Of a stretch of 64,000 nucleotides of DNA, positions 7,534-15,599 are shown piece by piece. The notes under the pieces were generated by a model. That model was not told the origin of the DNA and did no database searches. It worked only from the letters and a program-made list of their open reading frames with translations. Each line of letters opens with the position of its first letter. The stretch's first letter is position 1. The position numbers and the translations under genes were made by a program. Source of the stretch: Cohnella candidum (GTDB taxonomy: Bacteria > Bacillota > Bacilli > Paenibacillales > Paenibacillaceae); the NCBI RefSeq assembly GCF_003713065.1, contig NZ_CP033433.1, forward strand, positions 1,337,001-1,401,000. The letters run 5' to 3'.

Positions 7534-9036
7534 ATGTCCATCCGAACGAAACTCATCCTTTCTTACGCGGCGATGCTTTTCGTGCCGCTTATTCTCATTC
7601 TTTTGATTTCCGCCATGCTGATCACGGCCTTTCAGGGCAGCCTCCAGAACGTCAAGGCGTTGTATGAGCAGACGGAAAATATGTTCGATCGAGAAGATGT
7701 CGGACATGCGATCCATGAGCTGGATCGGACGATCGCCCGCAATCCGAACGCGGCGCCGGATGCCGCGTATTTTCGGGAAGTCGGGGAAGAGTTGGCACGA
7801 ACCGGTACCGGACTCATATGGAGCCGGGATTCCCGAATCGTCTACACTTCGGATCCTTTGACGAACGTAAAGGGTTTAACCGCGTTGCTGCCTTCTTTCC
7901 GGCATGCGGGCTACGAATCCCGCCTGCCTGCGGTTCGGATCGGAAACGATTACTATGTGGGTTCCCGATATGATTTTAGCTCCCAGGGCAGCCGAAATTC
8001 CGTGTATTTCTGGACGCGCATGGATCCCATCGCTTATTTCGCGCGCCGGTATTTTCCGATGCTCTTCACGATCTTGCTCGTGATCCTGGTGGCGACGCAC
8101 GCGATATTGACTTACGTCATGTCCCGCACGATTATTCGCCCGCTTCGGCAGTTGAAAACGGCGGCGAGCCGCATCCGCGAAGGAAATCTCGATTTCACGG
8201 TGAGAGTGGAAAGCAAAGACGAGATCGGGCAGCTCGGGATCGCTTTCGAGGACATGCGGGACCAGCTCCAAAAGTCCCTTGCGCTTCAGCGGCAATACGA
8301 GGCCAACCGCAAGGAATTGATTTCGAGCATTTCGCACGATTTGAAGACGCCGATCACCGCCATCCGGGGATACGTGGACGGCCTGTTGGAAGGGGTCGCC
8401 GACACGCCGGAGAAAAGCGATAAATATATCCGGACCATATCCGCGAAAGCCGATGAAATGGACCGGCTGATCGACGAGCTGTTCTTGTATGCGAAGCTCG
8501 ATTTGCATCGGATCCCGTTCTCATTCGAAACCGTTCCGCTGGCCGGATTCATGAAGGATTGGGCGGAAGAGCTGCATTTCGAAATGGACAAGCGATCGAT
8601 CGGGTTCGAGCCGATATTCGATATTCCTTCCGAGGCGTCGGTACTCATGGATAGGGACCAATTCCGGCGCGTGCTCGCGAACGTCGTGGCCAACAGCATC
8701 AAATACGCGGATAAGCCGGACAGCCGAATGAGCCTGCGCGTATTCCGGGAAGGCGAACGTGCCGTTATCGCCTGGCGCGATAACGGCGCGGGGATATCGC
8801 AGGAAGCGCTTCCCCATGTGTTCGAAAGGTTTTATCGCGCGGAAGCCTCGAGAAGTACCCAAACGGGAGGTACCGGTCTCGGCCTGGCGATCGCCAAGCA
8901 GATCATGGAGGAGCACGGAGGAAGCATCGAAGCGCAAAGCGAGAAGGGGATCGGCACCACGATCCTGATCAAGCTTCCCCTTCTCGGGGGCGAAGAAAGC
9001 GGGGACACGGATGGCGAAACGCATATTGCTCGTTGA
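7534..9036 (+). CDS. HAMP-type sensor histidine kinase
   Basis: A 500-residue membrane kinase. Transmembrane helix 1 is at about 8-30, an extracytoplasmic sensor domain of about 135 residues follows, then helix 2 (LFTILLVILVATHAILTYVM), a HAMP domain (about 196-248), HisKA with the phospho-accepting His in ISSISHDLKTP (near 268), and an HATPase domain with N-box NVVANSIKYAD, DNGAGI and GGTGLGLAIAKQI. The start is placed at ATG 7534 after GAAGGAG; a longer in-frame start at 7444 adds 30 residues without membrane character. It has no PAS domain, unlike typical PhoR. It overlaps the regulator gene by 26 nt, so the two are co-translated. Confidence 0.93.
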   Translation: MSIRTKLILSYAAMLFVPLILILLISAMLITAFQGSLQNVKALYEQTENMFDREDVGHAIHELDRTIARNPNAAPDAAYFREVGEELARTGTGLIWSRDSRIVYTSDPLTNVKGLTALLPSFRHAGYESRLPAVRIGNDYYVGSRYDFSSQGSRNSVYFWTRMDPIAYFARRYFPMLFTILLVILVATHAILTYVMSRTIIRPLRQLKTAASRIREGNLDFTVRVESKDEIGQLGIAFEDMRDQLQKSLALQRQYEANRKELISSISHDLKTPITAIRGYVDGLLEGVADTPEKSDKYIRTISAKADEMDRLIDELFLYAKLDLHRIPFSFETVPLAGFMKDWAEELHFEMDKRSIGFEPIFDIPSEASVLMDRDQFRRVLANVVANSIKYADKPDSRMSLRVFREGERAVIAWRDNGAGISQEALPHVFERFYRAEASRSTQTGGTGLGLAIAKQIMEEHGGSIEAQSEKGIGTTILIKLPLLGGEESGDTDGETHIAR

Positions 9037-9715
9037 GGATGAACCCAGCATCGCGGAGCTGCAACGGGATTATCTCGAAATCAACGGATTCCGCGTGGAT
9101 ATCGCGCCTGACGGCAATCAGGGCCTTGAGTTGGGGCTGACGGGGCAATACGACCTGATCGTGCTGGACATCATGCTTCCCGGCATGAACGGGTTCGACG
9201 TGTGCAAGACGATCCGGGAACATTCGAACGTCCCCATTCTGATGGTTTCGGCGCGGCGGGAGGATATCGACCTCGTCCGCGGCCTCGGCCTGGGAGCGGA
9301 CGATTATATGACCAAGCCGTTCAAGCCCGCGGAACTGGTGGCGCGCGTAAAGGCGCATATGGCCCGCTACGAACGTCTGACGGGCGGAGGGGAAAGCTCG
9401 CGGAATGAAGTGCGCGTCGGCGGCTTGTATATCGATTACGACAAGCACCGGGTATACGTGAACGAAAAAGAAGTCATGTTGACCGCGAAGGAGTTCGAAT
9501 TGCTTTATTTTCTCGCGACCCATCCCGAGCACGTTTTCAGCAAAGACCAGATTTTCGACCGCATCTGGGGCATCGACGCGATCGGAGACACGCAGACCGT
9601 GACGGTGCATATCCGCAAGCTGAGGGAGAAGATCGAAGCCAACCCCGCCGAGCCCAAGTACGTGGAAACCGTATGGGGGACCGGTTACCGATTCCGGTCC
9701 GATCCGAACCGATAA
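9011..9715 (+). CDS. OmpR/PhoB-family response regulator
   Basis: A 234-residue transcription regulator. The receiver domain has the acidic pair E9/D10, phospho-acceptor D53 in DLIVLDIMLPG and the TKPF lysine. The C-terminal winged helix carries the family marks LTAKEFELLYFLATHPEHVFS and the wing segment VHIRKLREKIE with VWGTGYRF. Proteins of this class bind direct repeats with an 11-bp period, exactly the pattern seen at 7378 and 9789. It lies in one operon with the kinase and is followed by a strong terminator. The regulon is inferred to be the surrounding lipid and glycan genes. Confidence 0.94.
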   Translation: MAKRILLVEDEPSIAELQRDYLEINGFRVDIAPDGNQGLELGLTGQYDLIVLDIMLPGMNGFDVCKTIREHSNVPILMVSARREDIDLVRGLGLGADDYMTKPFKPAELVARVKAHMARYERLTGGGESSRNEVRVGGLYIDYDKHRVYVNEKEVMLTAKEFELLYFLATHPEHVFSKDQIFDRIWGIDAIGDTQTVTVHIRKLREKIEANPAEPKYVETVWGTGYRFRSDPNR

Positions 9716-9730
9716 ACGGGCATATAGAGC

Positions 9731-9763
9731 AACGGAGCAGCCATCAGGCCGCTCCGTTTTTTT
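9731..9763 (+). terminator. Terminator of the two-component operon
   Basis: AACGGAGCAGCC pairs with GGCCGCTCCGTT (one mismatch) around ATCA and is followed by seven T. Confidence 0.9.
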
Positions 9764-9788
9764 GTTTTTCCGGCGCCCGGCCGTACGG

Positions 9789-9827
9789 TTAAGAAACGCT
9801 TAATAACTTCTTCACCGAGAGTTGAGA
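9789..9827 (+). promoter_or_regulatory. Four-repeat OmpR-type operator before UgtP copy 2
   Basis: Half-sites TTAAGA (9789), TTAATA (9800), TTCACC (9811) and TTGAGA (9822) repeat every 11 bp. The spacer aacgc between the first two is identical to that in the element at 7378, and both elements have four half-sites in the same register. Confidence 0.6.
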
Positions 9828-9872
9828 TTTCGGCAGTACCCTGAAATCACGAAGAAGAAAGGCGTGATAACC

Positions 9873-11042
9873 ATGCGGGCGACGCCCCGAATCGTGATCG
9901 TATATTCGAAATTCGGCGACGGCCATTACCAGGCCGCGCGGGCGATGCAAGAGCAATTCGCGGCCGCTGGGGTCACCGACGTCCGGCTGGTCGATTTGTT
10001 CGGAGAATCGCATCCGCTATGGAATGCCGTTTCCCGATATTTTTACGATAAAAGCATGAACCGGTTTCCCCGTTTGTACGGATGGAGCTATGAAATCACG
10101 AACGAAATGAATTCGGACGGTTCTTTCGCCAAATGGCTGCATTCATTGGGCACGCGCAGGCTGAAAGCCATTCTGGAAGCGGAGCAGCCGGATGCGGTGA
10201 TCCATACGTTTCCTTTTCTCGCGTTCTACCGGATGAAGGAAAGAGACGGACTCAGCATTCCCGGCTACACCGTCATTACCGATTATGTCTTGCACTGCCG
10301 GTGGCTGCACCCCCAAACCGACGGGTATTTCGTCGCGACGGATGCGTTGAAGGCGAAGATGAAAGCGAGAGGCGTGAGGGATGAACGCATTCATGTCACG
10401 GGCATTCCGCTCCGCAAGGAGTTCGAATCCCCGTCGAGAGCGGGGAATGTCTTCCGGGAGTACGGTCTGGATCCGAATAAGCGCCATGTCCTGGTCATGG
10501 CGGGAGCGGGAGGCGTATTTTCGGACTTGAAGACGCTGCTTCCGGAGTTCATCGGGATGGAAAGCGATCTCTCTTTCATTCTGGTAACCGGGCGGAATGC
10601 CAAGTTGTATGAGGAACTTCGCAATCGGTTCGCGGGATTGCCTTCGGTTAAGGTTCTCGGATACGTGGAGGGGATCCACCGCCTGATGTCCGTCTCGTCC
10701 TGCATCGTCACCAAGGCCGGCGGGCTTACTTTGACGGAAGCGCTGGCGCTGCGAGTGCCCGTCATCGTATACCGGCCGCTGCCCGGCCAGGAACGGGGGA
10801 ATGCCGAATATTGGGCGGACAAGGGCACGGTCAGGATTGCGGCCGATCGGAACGCTCTTCGCGAATCGCTGCAGGATCTGACCGATGGCGTATCGTGGGG
10901 CGGAATTGCCGCGGTGAACGGCCGCGCATCGCAGAATATCGCGGAGTTGGTCGTGTCCCGTCTTCCCCTGAGCGGACAATTGAACCGGGATGGCCAACTC
11001 GTCCCAGGCAAAGGAAGGCGCGTGCTCCATGACTTTACGTGA
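9873..11042 (+). CDS. ugtP: UgtP/MGDG-synthase-like glycosyltransferase, copy 2
   Basis: A 389-residue enzyme of the processive diacylglycerol glucosyltransferase type, paralogous to the protein at 5021. Shared marks are FGDGHYQAARAMQ at the N-terminus, the FPRLYGWSYEITN segment, and KAGGLTLTEA with PVIVYRPLPGQERGNAEYW in the donor domain. The start at 9873 is preferred over 9822 because AAAGG precedes it and homology begins there; the longer reading would place a regulatory half-site inside the gene. It overlaps the following MFS gene by 14 nt. A ugtP-like gene next to an MFS flippase repeats the staphylococcal ypfP-ltaA arrangement, so lipoteichoic-acid anchor synthesis is the best inference. 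Confidence 0.87.
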   Translation: MRATPRIVIVYSKFGDGHYQAARAMQEQFAAAGVTDVRLVDLFGESHPLWNAVSRYFYDKSMNRFPRLYGWSYEITNEMNSDGSFAKWLHSLGTRRLKAILEAEQPDAVIHTFPFLAFYRMKERDGLSIPGYTVITDYVLHCRWLHPQTDGYFVATDALKAKMKARGVRDERIHVTGIPLRKEFESPSRAGNVFREYGLDPNKRHVLVMAGAGGVFSDLKTLLPEFIGMESDLSFILVTGRNAKLYEELRNRFAGLPSVKVLGYVEGIHRLMSVSSCIVTKAGGLTLTEALALRVPVIVYRPLPGQERGNAEYWADKGTVRIAADRNALRESLQDLTDGVSWGGIAAVNGRASQNIAELVVSRLPLSGQLNRDGQLVPGKGRRVLHDFT

Positions 11043-12234
11043 CCGGCTTTTCGGCAGGATCGCAGGCGTGCCTTTGGATCCTTTATTCGCGGTGTTGTTT
11101 CTGCTCGAATTCGTTCGCGGCGCTTTCTTGGTTTCCTATTTGCCGAGTTATGCAGCGGATACGTTGAACATATCCGCGTCTGTCGTAGGCGTGGCCGTTT
11201 CCGTTCATTACTTGGCGGACAGTTTCGCCAAATGCTTGGCCGGTTACTTGTTGGACAGGCTTCCGCATAAACCCGTCCTGATCGCGGGTTTACTGCTCGG
11301 CGCGGCGAGTCTCTTCGCGATGAACGTAACCCGGTCTCCGGGCGTCCTGATCGCCGCTTCCGCTCTTCTCGGTCTCGGCGGCTCACCGGTCTGGCTGGCT
11401 TGCCTCAGCCGGATTGACGCCGCGAGAAGGGGCGAGCAAATGGGCGTTCTCTATCTCTTTTGGATGGCCGGACTCGGGCTCGGACCCGTTGTCACGAACG
11501 TCCTGATGGATATCAGTTATCGCGGCTCGTTTTCCGTCCTGCTCGCGCTTACGGTTGCCGCAACGCTTGCGGCCGCTCTGATTTCATTCGCCGGGAAACG
11601 CAAGACGATCGTCGCGGCCGGCATGGAGGAACAGCTGCGGGAGATCCGGAAGCGGCTGAAGGCGATGGGATTGCTGCTGCCCGGTATGATGATCCAGACG
11701 ATGGCGGGCAGCCTGCTGGTGCCGATTTTATCGCGGTTCGCTGCGGAGCAGGTCGGCTTGAGCCACGCGGAATTATCCGTTTTGATGGTTTCGGGAGGCG
11801 CGGCTGCGGGTCTCGGTCTCATTCCGATGGGCAAGCTGTCCGACCGGTTCGGCGGGCGGTGGTTCCTGGTCGGCGGATTCGGGACTTTCGGCGCATCGGT
11901 CTTCGCCGTCTCCTTCGCGCGTTCTTTCGGAGAGGCCGAGTTGCTGGCTTGTCTGCTCGGCCTTTCTTACGCGGCGCTTCTTCCGGCATGGAACGCGCAG
12001 CTGGCCGGCTACGTCCCGGAATCCTCCAGCGGAGTCGGCTGGGGGATGGTCTCCGCGGTGGAGGGTATCGGCGTCGTCCTCGGTCCGCTGGCCGGGGGAT
12101 GGCTCTCCGACCGTTTCGGCTTGCCGATGCCGTTCCGGGTATGCGCCGTGCTGTTCGCGCTCATTGCTGCCGTATATGTCAGCCAAGGGGCAGCCAATGA
12201 TCCTTTACCTGCACTGCAAGTCGATCATCGATAA
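11029..12234 (+). CDS. MFS transporter, LtaA-like glycolipid flippase candidate
   Basis: A 401-residue major facilitator protein with about 12 hydrophobic helices. The cytoplasmic loop between helices 2 and 3 reads DSFAKCLAGYLLDRLPHKP, and the second-half counterpart is GLIPMGKLSDRFGGRW, both variants of the MFS G-x-L-x-D-R signature. A start with GGAAGG 10 nt before the ATG lies inside the end of the UgtP-like gene, so the two are translationally coupled. Staphylococcal LtaA, which moves glycolipid across the membrane, is an MFS protein in the same position relative to its glucosyltransferase. Drug efflux is the alternative. Confidence 0.8.
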   Translation: MTLRDRLFGRIAGVPLDPLFAVLFLLEFVRGAFLVSYLPSYAADTLNISASVVGVAVSVHYLADSFAKCLAGYLLDRLPHKPVLIAGLLLGAASLFAMNVTRSPGVLIAASALLGLGGSPVWLACLSRIDAARRGEQMGVLYLFWMAGLGLGPVVTNVLMDISYRGSFSVLLALTVAATLAAALISFAGKRKTIVAAGMEEQLREIRKRLKAMGLLLPGMMIQTMAGSLLVPILSRFAAEQVGLSHAELSVLMVSGGAAAGLGLIPMGKLSDRFGGRWFLVGGFGTFGASVFAVSFARSFGEAELLACLLGLSYAALLPAWNAQLAGYVPESSSGVGWGMVSAVEGIGVVLGPLAGGWLSDRFGLPMPFRVCAVLFALIAAVYVSQGAANDPLPALQVDHR

Positions 12235-12309
12235 GCACGGGAGGTTAATGGAATGTAAGCCCGTTTAATGGACGAACCTAGTGTTCAGGCAGAAGGAGGT
12301 TGGCAAGCC

Positions 12310-12759
12310 GTGCTCCTGAATTTCCCGCTAATTGCCGCGCTAATCGCAATCGTTGCGGCCCAGATCATCAAAGTGCCCATTTATCTCGTCACCCACCGAA
12401 CGTGGAATGCCGCATTAGGCTTCAGCACGGGAGGGATGCCGAGTTCCCATTCGGCGGCCGTGACCTCTCTTGCTGCGGCGATAGGAATCAGGGACGGTTT
12501 CTCTTCGAGCTTGTTTGCCATCGCCGCGATCGTGAGCGCCATTACCATGTTCGATGCGATGGGGATTCGGCGGCACGCGGGCATTCACGCATCGATTTTG
12601 AATCAATGGGCGAAATCCAATCCGAACTTATCGCAAGCCGGTCAATCCCGCGGAGAATTAAAGGAATTGCTCGGGCATCGTCCAAGCGAGGTGCTCGCCG
12701 GCGCGATATTCGGCGTCATCGTTGCCTTGATTCTTCACTATGCGCTCGCAATCCGGTAG
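12310..12759 (+). CDS. yuiD: Divergent PAP2-family membrane protein (YuiD, DUF212)
   Basis: A 149-residue integral membrane protein. The sequence STGGMPSSHSAAVTSLAAA corresponds to the PSSHS phosphatase motif of the DUF212/YuiD family, and the end has LGHRPSEVLAGAIFGVIVA with the HxPxE element. A GTG at 12310 is taken as start because AAGGAGGT lies 9 nt before it; the in-frame ATG at 12268 has no ribosome site. The family is related to acid phosphatase/vanadium haloperoxidase proteins, but its substrate is not established. It ends in the shared terminator with the convergent GT4 gene. Confidence 0.88.
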   Translation: MLLNFPLIAALIAIVAAQIIKVPIYLVTHRTWNAALGFSTGGMPSSHSAAVTSLAAAIGIRDGFSSSLFAIAAIVSAITMFDAMGIRRHAGIHASILNQWAKSNPNLSQAGQSRGELKELLGHRPSEVLAGAIFGVIVALILHYALAIR

Positions 12760-12783
12760 CCCAAGGAGATTATCCGCAAAAGA

Positions 12784-12825
12784 ACGATAAAAGGAGCCGT
12801 TGTCAGGGCTCCTTTTATCGTTTTT
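12784..12825. terminator. Bidirectional terminator between yuiD and GT4
   Basis: A perfect 15-bp stem (ACGATAAAAGGAGCC with GGCTCCTTTTATCGT) around an 8-nt loop, followed by TTTTT on the plus strand. The stop codon of the minus-strand gene lies inside the stem. Confidence 0.92.
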
Positions 12826-14272
12826 GCGTTTGTCCGGCTTTGGCCCATGGAGGAGGCTGATTCAGGATCGGTTGCTTTGGCTGGACGGGCGGCTTTTGCG
12901 GGACAGGCGGTTTTTGCGGGACAGGAGGCTTCTGTCCGGCTTTGGCCCAGGCAGGGGGCTGATTCAGGATCGGCTTCTTTTGCTGGACAGGCGGCTTCTG
13001 CTCGACAGGCTGCTTCTGCTGGAGAGGAGGCTTTTGCTGGATAGGTAGCTTCTGCTGGAGAGGAGGCTTTTGCTGGACAGGTGGCTTCTGCAGGAGAGGT
13101 GGCTTTTGTGGGACAGGCTGCTTCTGCTGCTGAACGGCTTTAAGCTGGGAAGGAGGGCGCTGAATTTGAGCTGGCTGCTTCAGCTTTTGCCGATAGAGAC
13201 GGAACATTTGTTTGGCCATTCCGGTCACGGAGAATCGTCTTTCCACCGTTTGCCTTCCGAATGTGCCCCATTCGCTCAGCCGTTTCGGTTGTTTCAGCAT
13301 CTCGACGAGTCCACCCGCGATCCGATCGGGAGTGGCGGGCGCCGAAGCCCCATGATCGCCGAAATGGTCGCGGATCGACCGCGCAAGCGTTTGCGGGGTC
13401 ACCGGACCGGTATAACCGGACACGCCGACGGCGAGCACCGGCTTCCCGCAAGCCATGGCCTCCAATGCGACCCTTCCGGTTCCGACGACGAGGTCTGCCG
13501 CCCAATAGAGCTGCCGGACGTCCGACAAAGCAGGCTGCACGATCATCCGGTGGACTCCGTATTTCGATTGAATGCCGGCCGCTGCTTTGCGCAAGGTGTT
13601 CAAGTGGGGTCCAGGGCCCGTGAACACGAAGACCGATTTCGGAAAACGAGCCAAGACACGGTTCGCCGCTTGTATCAATTTCAAGGCGATCAGATGTTTA
13701 GGAGCTTGGAACCGTCCCGCATAGACGATGACGGGAAAGGCGCTTTGGGCTTTCCAACGGGCCTTCCACTTGGCCGTTCGGGCATCCGGCTTAAACCGGA
13801 ACGTGTCGATTCCGTTCGGCGAATAGACGAGCTTCGCGGCATCGATTCCCCGTTTGGCGCCCCACTGGGCCATCTGGGGAGAACTCGCGACGACGGCTTT
13901 TGCCAGTTTGGCGGCTTTTAGGGTAGGTACTTGACCGACGTATTTTCCGTGGAGCGTGATGACGAAGATCCTGCCTTTACCCGGCTGGCCCCAAGCCGAA
14001 ATCCAACGAAAAGAAGGGGTGTCATGCCCGTGGATGACCGAGTAGCCGTTCTTCTCCGCCAGGGTCCGGAAATACTTGGCCGGGCGGCTTCGTTCGGACG
14101 GAGGGAGGAGGTGGACCTGCACCCCGCTCGCGCGGAACATCGGGGCGAGCGGCCCCCCGTAGGAGCCGACGCCGACTTGGATGCCAAGCTTGATGAGCTG
14201 CTTCGCGAGCGCTAGTACATAGGTTTCCGTACCGCCCACGTTCAGGCGGTTGACGAGCATTAGAACCTTCAT
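12815..14272 (-). CDS. Glycosyltransferase family 4 with Pro/Gln/Lys-rich repeat tail
   Basis: A 485-residue protein. Residues 1-375 are a GT-B enzyme: NRLNVGGTETYVLALAKQL at the start, YAGRFQAPKHL for the donor domain, and a signature region of the type GTGRVALEAMACGKPVLAVG. The last 110 residues are low complexity, built from a six-residue unit of the form Q-[QK]-K-P-P-[VL], and contain two copies of a 14-residue block ending in PP-x-WAKAGQ. GAGG precedes the ATG. It lies 48 nt after the YheCD gene in the same operon. Repeat tails of this sort occur in spore-coat proteins, and the neighbourhood supports a coat or exosporium glycosylation role. Confidence 0.85.
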   Translation of the reverse strand: MKVLMLVNRLNVGGTETYVLALAKQLIKLGIQVGVGSYGGPLAPMFRASGVQVHLLPPSERSRPAKYFRTLAEKNGYSVIHGHDTPSFRWISAWGQPGKGRIFVITLHGKYVGQVPTLKAAKLAKAVVASSPQMAQWGAKRGIDAAKLVYSPNGIDTFRFKPDARTAKWKARWKAQSAFPVIVYAGRFQAPKHLIALKLIQAANRVLARFPKSVFVFTGPGPHLNTLRKAAAGIQSKYGVHRMIVQPALSDVRQLYWAADLVVGTGRVALEAMACGKPVLAVGVSGYTGPVTPQTLARSIRDHFGDHGASAPATPDRIAGGLVEMLKQPKRLSEWGTFGRQTVERRFSVTGMAKQMFRLYRQKLKQPAQIQRPPSQLKAVQQQKQPVPQKPPLLQKPPVQQKPPLQQKLPIQQKPPLQQKQPVEQKPPVQQKKPILNQPPAWAKAGQKPPVPQKPPVPQKPPVQPKQPILNQPPPWAKAGQTQKR

Positions 14273-14320
14273 TCGGCGCGCCTCAAATCATCGGGAAGTT
14301 CAGCCCCTGATGCGGCAGGG

Positions 14321-15478
14321 CTAACGCAGTTTATGCTTGACCGCACCGATTCGCGCAGGCGGTCGGCCTTGAGCCGCCAAATAAGAGGCGAAGCCCGCCG
14401 TCAAATCCGTTACCCGCTTGAGCATGGAGGGAGTGAGCAGATCGCGGCCGGGAATTTCGTTGAAATCGAGCAAGTAAATGCCGCCTTTCCGGTCCACGGC
14501 GACATCGATGCCCAGATGGCTGAGCGTCGGCCGGAATCGGGTGAGATATTTGACGGCCAGTATCGCCGGCTTCACCAGATGCTCCGCAGCGGGCAGAAGC
14601 GTTCCGCTGAGATCGGCCCACGCGCGCAGTTCCTCCCACGTGGTCTTGGTTCCTCCCGCATGGCTGTTCGTGACGATCGATCCGGGCCTTCCCAGCTTCG
14701 GCCGGATCCCCGCGCCATGCCACTGTCCGTCCTCGCCGCGATGAACGACGACCCTGAAATCGATTTTACGGTCGCCTCGGCGGATCAAATCCAGCCCTTG
14801 TTGTGCCAAATATTTTCCCTTTCGGAGCCGCCTCAAGCAAAACGCCCGCAACCGAGCTTCAGTCATCGTGATGTCCCGAAGCCCCTTTGCGGCCGGACCT
14901 GAGGTACGCACCGCATATCGATTCGCTCCCGTTTGCCGGATTTCGACGATTCCCTTGCCTTGGCTGCCCCGGATCGGCTTGAGGTAGATGAAAGAATGCT
15001 TGTTCAAGAGAGCCAAGATGTCGGAAACGCGCGTTGCCGATATACTTTCGGGCAGATGGGAAGCGATCTCCGAATTTTCATTCAGAAGCTTATGCAGCTT
15101 GGCTTTGTTGAAAAAGAAGGGATTAAATACCGGGATGCCGAGCTTGGCCATCCGCGCTTTGACCGGTCTGGCACCGATTCCTCGGCCGCGGACGCCTACC
15201 GGATAGTTCTCGTACAGAACGTCCGGAAACGGATGCCACGCTCGATTCCAGCCGGTATTTCCGTCCTCCGATTCGGTAGACCAGGCATGGATTCTGCGCC
15301 GGCGGAAATCCACGTCCTCCGATCGGAAGAACAACACCTGCAATCCGCGTTTTCTGCCCGCCGCATGGAACATTCTCCAGGTTTTCGCCGGCCTGCGGAA
15401 CAGGGCGGCCGCCCGCGTCCCCCGCGGGGGAAACGCCTTCTGCAAGATACCGAAACGTTTCCTCAATGGAAACGACAC
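14321..15478 (-). CDS. YheC/YheD-family ATP-grasp spore-coat-associated protein
   Basis: A 385-residue protein of the endospore coat-associated YheC/YheD family. The first 120 residues carry the typical beginning with YENYPVGVRGRG; the ATP-grasp core includes FIYLKPIRGSQGKGIVEI (ATP-binding Lys and glycine loop), KIDFRVVVHRGEDG and HLGIDVAVDRKGGIYLLDFN with the metal ligands. The reaction is unknown in this family; ATP-grasp enzymes usually ligate carboxylates to amines. The start is uncertain: GTG 15478 (GGAGG 6 nt upstream) or TTG 15466 (AAGGAGG 11 nt upstream). A sigma-K-like promoter with one mismatch (GAC, 17 bp, CATAACGTG) lies at 15490-15518. Confidence 0.85.
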   Translation of the reverse strand: MSFPLRKRFGILQKAFPPRGTRAAALFRRPAKTWRMFHAAGRKRGLQVLFFRSEDVDFRRRRIHAWSTESEDGNTGWNRAWHPFPDVLYENYPVGVRGRGIGARPVKARMAKLGIPVFNPFFFNKAKLHKLLNENSEIASHLPESISATRVSDILALLNKHSFIYLKPIRGSQGKGIVEIRQTGANRYAVRTSGPAAKGLRDITMTEARLRAFCLRRLRKGKYLAQQGLDLIRRGDRKIDFRVVVHRGEDGQWHGAGIRPKLGRPGSIVTNSHAGGTKTTWEELRAWADLSGTLLPAAEHLVKPAILAVKYLTRFRPTLSHLGIDVAVDRKGGIYLLDFNEIPGRDLLTPSMLKRVTDLTAGFASYLAAQGRPPARIGAVKHKLR

Positions 15479-15489
15479 CTCCTTCCTCC

Positions 15490-15518
15490 ACGTTATGTGA
15501 ATTCCGGCTTATCGGTCG
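15490..15518 (-). promoter_or_regulatory. Possible sigma-K promoter of the YheCD-GT4 operon
   Basis: On the minus strand GAC, 17 bp, CATAACGTG. The AC and CATA elements fit the mother-cell sigma-K consensus; the final TA is TG here. Confidence 0.35.
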
Positions 15519-15599
15519 GCCCATTTCTCGCTGAAAACCGCGCGTTAACGTTCCGTTTACATATGGATATTAAAAGGCCGATGCAAAGGAGAATGAACG

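Noticed and set aside
12240..12275. TTAATG repeats before yuiD as a further regulator site
   Set aside because: The two copies are 20 bp apart, which is off the 11-bp grid of the other sites.
15545..15561. TTAACG-n5-TTTACA before cotS as a PhoP-type site
   Set aside because: The spacing is right, but the downstream genes are sporulation genes and the pair can occur by chance; it was not added as a feature.
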